Below the pieces are notes generated by a model, which worked only from the letters and a program-made list of their open reading frames with translations, ran no database searches and had not been told where the DNA came from. This document shows, one piece after another, positions 13,471 through 14,484 of a stretch of 14,484 nucleotides of DNA. The translations under genes and the position numbers were made by a program. How positions within the stretch are numbered: the stretch's first letter is position 1; each line of letters starts with the position of its first letter. Source of the DNA: JANWHF01 sp036276235 (lineage in GTDB: Bacteria > Planctomycetota > Phycisphaerae > Tepidisphaerales > Tepidisphaeraceae); the NCBI GenBank assembly GCA_036276235.1, contig DATBDZ010000119.1:1-14484 (forward strand), in the 5' to 3' direction.

Positions 13471-14052
13471 CTACTTCGCAAGCATCGCATCAAACTCGCT
13501 CGCGTCGTCGAACTGCGTCATCTGTCCGCTCAGTCCTGCAAACACCAACCATTTCTGAAACTTCGGCCCGATCAAATGCAGCGCATAAGAGTTGCTCCAA
13601 CCAGCCGCCGAAAATGACACCGTCGCGCGATCGGCGTAGACGGATTCATTTCCGAGGCGGATCTCCTCGATGCGAAAACCCTGCGGAAGCGAGATTTGAT
13701 AGTCGGGCGTCTGGCGATGATTCGCTTCAAATCGGGCAATCGTGCCGGAGGTGAGATCAAATTCGAGCTTGGCACCACGGCCCTGGCGAGTTGCCGCGCG
13801 GCGGGCGAGATCATCGGCGTTTCGCAACTGGTCGATCGCATCGCGGCTGCGCGCGGCGCGAAGCGGCCCGGCGAAGCTGAGCACCGCCGCCGATGCGAGC
13901 AGCCCGACGATGAGCAGCGCCATCATCATTTCAATTAACGTGAATGCAGATTGCCTGACGTGGCACGGGCGGCCCGCCCGTGGGATGCGGTACTCCGCGT
14001 GCAAAACCACGGGCGAGCCGCCCGTGCCACATGTGTCCGCGCAAGCGTTCAC
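13471..14052 (-). CDS. gspH: T2SS pseudopilin GspH with a repeat inside its leader
   Basis: A 193-residue pseudopilin beginning at a GTG at 14052 that overlaps the gspG stop (GTGA). The frame is open further upstream, but that part overlaps gspG. The prepilin site is RQSA-FTLIEMMMALLIVGL: Glu5 present, Ala instead of Gly at -1. The mature head (KLEFDLTSGTIARFEA, DYQISLPQGFRIEEI, ALHLIGPKFQKWLVFAG) fits GspH/FimT-like minor pseudopilins. The leader of ~36 residues contains a 24-bp-armed palindromic repeat (CGTGGSPVVLHAEYRIPRAG), so it is longer than normal. GspH joins GspI, J and K in the pseudopilus tip complex. The start could also be a GTG within the repeat. Confidence 0.85.
   Translation of the reverse strand: MNACADTCGTGGSPVVLHAEYRIPRAGRPCHVRQSAFTLIEMMMALLIVGLLASAAVLSFAGPLRAARSRDAIDQLRNADDLARRAATRQGRGAKLEFDLTSGTIARFEANHRQTPDYQISLPQGFRIEEIRLGNESVYADRATVSFSAAGWSNSYALHLIGPKFQKWLVFAGLSGQMTQFDDASEFDAMLAK
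13960..14030. repeat. Palindromic repeat D in the gspH leader
   Basis: 24-bp inverted arms (13960-13983 and 14007-14030) with one mismatch and a 23-nt spacer. Core GTGGCACGGGCG is shared with the inner repeat in gspL (10147-10206), so they are members of one family. It encodes most of the gspH leader between the GTG start and the prepilin cleavage site. Confidence 0.93.
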
Positions 14053-14456
14053 TTGTGTTTCATCTCCACGACTTCGACATCCCAGTTGGTAATGTCGGCA
14101 TCGGCGCCGGTGCCGCCTTCGCGGCCGTCGGCGCCGTAGCAGATGATGTCGAATGGGCCGGATTTTCCGGGTTGAACGTATTGGTATGGCCGACCCCATG
14201 GATCGTTCTGCAGGACCTTGATGAACTCGGGCGTGAGTACTTTCAGGCCATCCTGATTGCCGGGGTAGTAGCCTTTGGCCAGGTAGAACGTATCGACCGC
14301 GCCGCTGTAGGTGGCGATGTCGGAGCGGGCACGCTGGCGCTTGGCTTTGTCGAGATAGCCCGCCGTTGCGTAGGTGACCAACCCCGCCATCAGGCCGATG
14401 ATCACGACGACGATCATCACTTCGATCAGGGAAAAGCCGGTTCTATTGGATCGCAT
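14049..14456 (-). CDS. gspG: T2SS major pseudopilin GspG
   Basis: A 135-residue protein with ATG at 14456 and a strong GGAGG site (14463-14467) 6 nt upstream. Leader MRSNRTG is cleaved before FSLIEVMIVVVIIGLMAGLV (Glu5 present). Next come the helix and conserved head (YLDKAKRQRARSDIATYSGA, FYLAKGYYPGNQDGLKVL, NDPWGRPYQYVQPGKSGPFD). The C-terminal calcium loop is intact (YGADGREGGTGADADITNW), with the Asp residues that bind Ca2+ in GspG proteins. It is the main subunit of the pseudopilus that pushes substrate through the secretin. Its stop overlaps the gspH start by 4 bp. It is the first gene of the operon seen in the window; genes further upstream are cut off. Confidence 0.97.
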   Translation of the reverse strand: MRSNRTGFSLIEVMIVVVIIGLMAGLVTYATAGYLDKAKRQRARSDIATYSGAVDTFYLAKGYYPGNQDGLKVLTPEFIKVLQNDPWGRPYQYVQPGKSGPFDIICYGADGREGGTGADADITNWDVEVVEMKHK

Positions 14457-14462
14457 TGCCGG

Positions 14463-14467
14463 CCTCC
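14463..14467 (-). promoter_or_regulatory. Shine-Dalgarno site of gspG
   Basis: GGAGG on the minus strand, 6 nt before the ATG at 14456. It is the only strong ribosome site in the operon; most following genes start by overlap with the preceding stop. Confidence 0.85.
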
Positions 14468-14484
14468 AGAATGGGCAGCACCGT

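Overview
The window reads as high-GC chromosomal DNA, most likely from a member of the Planctomycetota (possibly Verrucomicrobiota or a relative). I infer this from the compact type II secretion (T2SS) cluster with gspC between gspK and gspL, the zinc-ribbon/coiled-coil membrane protein, and palindromic repeats encoding peptides such as TGETPVP that I associate with those phyla. No rRNA or marker protein settles the lineage.

Left part (1-2658): a small Ala/Gln-rich single-pass membrane protein on the minus strand; a plus-strand pair made of a zinc-ribbon membrane protein and a HEIGH zinc-metallopeptidase; tRNA-Gly(CCC) on the minus strand; and about 420 bp in which I see no gene. Middle (2659-7646): a secreted GH32 fructan hydrolase, a divergent small secreted orphan, a second HExxH protein coupled by an ATGA overlap to a 75-aa partner, and one continuous ORF joining a Cdd1-type helix-hairpin-helix domain to a Tat-exported 7-bladed lactonase.

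Right part (7714-14456): one tightly packed minus-strand operon, gspG-H-I-J-K-C-L-M followed by a TPR lipoprotein. It encodes the pseudopilins and the inner-membrane assembly platform (C, L, M) of a T2SS. The ATPase, polytopic membrane protein, secretin and prepilin peptidase (GspE, F, D, O) are not in the window and may lie beyond its right edge.

The most unusual signal is repeat DNA inside the coding frames of this operon. At least six families of double-hairpin palindromes, two of them nested inside others, sit in frame in gspL (a loop of the cytoplasmic domain and the C-terminal tail), in the gspH leader, and in the gspI leader, where three elements stretch the prepilin leader to about 123 residues. 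Two separate 7-bp tandem repeats make up most of the signal peptide of the TPR lipoprotein and could cause frame switching. None of these elements was found in the left half. The second notable object is the Cdd1-Tat-lactonase fusion, in which an export signal follows a complete cytoplasmic domain.
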